The translations under genes and the position numbers were made by a program. Under the pieces are notes generated by a model. It was not told the DNA's origin, did no database searches, and saw only the letters and a program-made list of their open reading frames with translations. DNA of 64,000 nucleotides from S5-A14a sp050908895 (GTDB lineage Bacteria; Bacillota; Clostridia; Peptostreptococcales; Anaerovoracaceae): contig CP171222.1 in NCBI GenBank assembly GCA_050908895.1, positions 620,001-684,000 of the forward strand. Direction: 5' to 3'. This document shows, piece by piece, positions 63,534 through 64,000 of this stretch (its first letter is position 1; each line of letters opens with the position of its first letter).

Positions 63534-63950
63534 ATGGAGTTTTATGGAATTTTGCCAGAACGTAAGTTATGGGTCAAATTAGCAGCCGTGGTGCTAGGAA
63601 TTTTAGCAGCATATAATGCATATGCAAATCAAAATTGGTTTTACGTGCCTTTTGGAGCAATTATCATTCTAGCTGCTTTTTCGTCAAGGAAACAAGTAAT
63701 TTCAAGCAGAGGTGTAGATATAGAATATACATTATTGGGCCACTGTTTTCATAATCTTTGGACCTATGATGAAATTTTAGCGGTACATACAGATAGACTT
63801 AAGTCAGCACCTAATGTTGAAATTCATGTGAACAAAGGAGCCATAAATCGAAGGTTTATATTTAGCCAAGCAGACACGGAAGGCGTAATAAAACTCATTT
63901 TAGAAAACAAACCAGGACTTAAAATTTTAGAAGTAAATCATAAAATATAA
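63534..63950 (+). CDS. Small membrane protein, unidentified
   Basis: 138 residues with two N-terminal helices (about 12-28 and 34-48; VKLAAVVLGILAAYNAYA, WFYVPFGAIIILAAF) and a soluble beta-rich part (SSRGVDIEYTLLGHCFHNLW). The layout resembles small bacterial PH-like/YdbT-type membrane proteins, but I cannot name it. It lies 36 bases after nhaC and ends before a perfect terminator, so it is probably cotranscribed with nhaC. Confidence 0.65.
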   Translation: MEFYGILPERKLWVKLAAVVLGILAAYNAYANQNWFYVPFGAIIILAAFSSRKQVISSRGVDIEYTLLGHCFHNLWTYDEILAVHTDRLKSAPNVEIHVNKGAINRRFIFSQADTEGVIKLILENKPGLKILEVNHKI

Positions 63951-63970
63951 TTCTCATTTGCATAATAAAT

Positions 63971-63998
63971 AAAGGGTGCCATAGCTATGGCACCCTTT
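63971..63998. terminator. Bidirectional terminator at the window end
   Basis: A perfect 28-base palindrome built on AAAGGGTGCCATAG and CTATGGCACCCTTT, with A and T at its ends. Confidence 0.9.
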
Positions 63999-64000
63999 AT

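Noticed and set aside
1..64000. tRNA, rRNA or tmRNA genes
   Set aside because: The gaps were scanned by eye and no cloverleaf-like sequence with a CCA end or TTCGA-type arm was seen.

Overview
The window is AT-rich DNA with strong AGGAGG-type ribosome binding sites, many TTG/GTG starts and a typical low-GC Gram-positive anaerobe gene set: Na+-dependent NSS and NhaC transporters, Bce-type ABC exporters, an AtoDA CoA-transferase, TPP and SAM-I riboswitches, sortase remnants and Cna_B/CWB2 surface protein pieces. This points to an anaerobic Clostridia-class Firmicute, perhaps near the Peptostreptococcales/Anaerovoracaceae. The placement is inference from gene content; no rRNA is present.

Region 1 (1-13.0 kb) is an accessory island. 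It holds an intact IS256-family element, a truncated relaxase and MobC from a mobilizable element with IS3 debris, a possible oriT, and a two-component system reading into a small extracytoplasmic redox cassette (TlpA-like lipoprotein, CxxC mini-protein, NapH-like 4Fe-4S membrane protein). Three consecutive CPBP-family membrane proteases follow, the middle one frameshifted. Then come a chimeric CWB2/Cna_B surface protein, a decayed AlbA_2 gene, and a 13-repeat CRISPR array without cas genes whose trailer end abuts IS256 and IS3 remnants.

Region 2 (13.0-29.6 kb) is mostly housekeeping and metabolism on the + strand: psuK-psuG (pseudouridine breakdown) behind a strong promoter with palindromes, exonuclease III plus a metallophosphoesterase, a convergent YitT-type membrane protein, two NSS symporters flanking a nitroreductase, a decayed sortase, a polar amino-acid ABC importer, and a TPP-riboswitch thiMEDC operon.

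Region 3 (29.6-47.5 kb) is a long co-directional stretch: a small membrane protein, a zinc-ribbon membrane protein and a UPF0182 protein, then a long-form glutamine synthetase and serS. Next comes a tight trio of two ABC-permease fusion proteins and a dynamin-like GTPase, then a DD-carboxypeptidase with an SD-masking hairpin, and atoDA.

Region 4 (47.5-64.0 kb) begins with two minus-strand genes (an AlaX-like editing protein and a 387-aa unknown) separated by an AT-rich gap with two perfect DnaA boxes. A SAM-I riboswitch with an expanded arm then leads metK, an ArsB/NhaD-type transporter, a small unknown and aspartate kinase. A Bce-like regulator/ABC set, a LytS-like kinase with a regulator carrying an unusual output domain, nhaC and a small membrane protein finish the window.

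The best candidates for undescribed biology are the ABC-ABC-dynamin trio, the zinc-ribbon/UPF0182 module, the redox cassette, and the two SD-masking hairpins. None can be proved novel from sequence alone.
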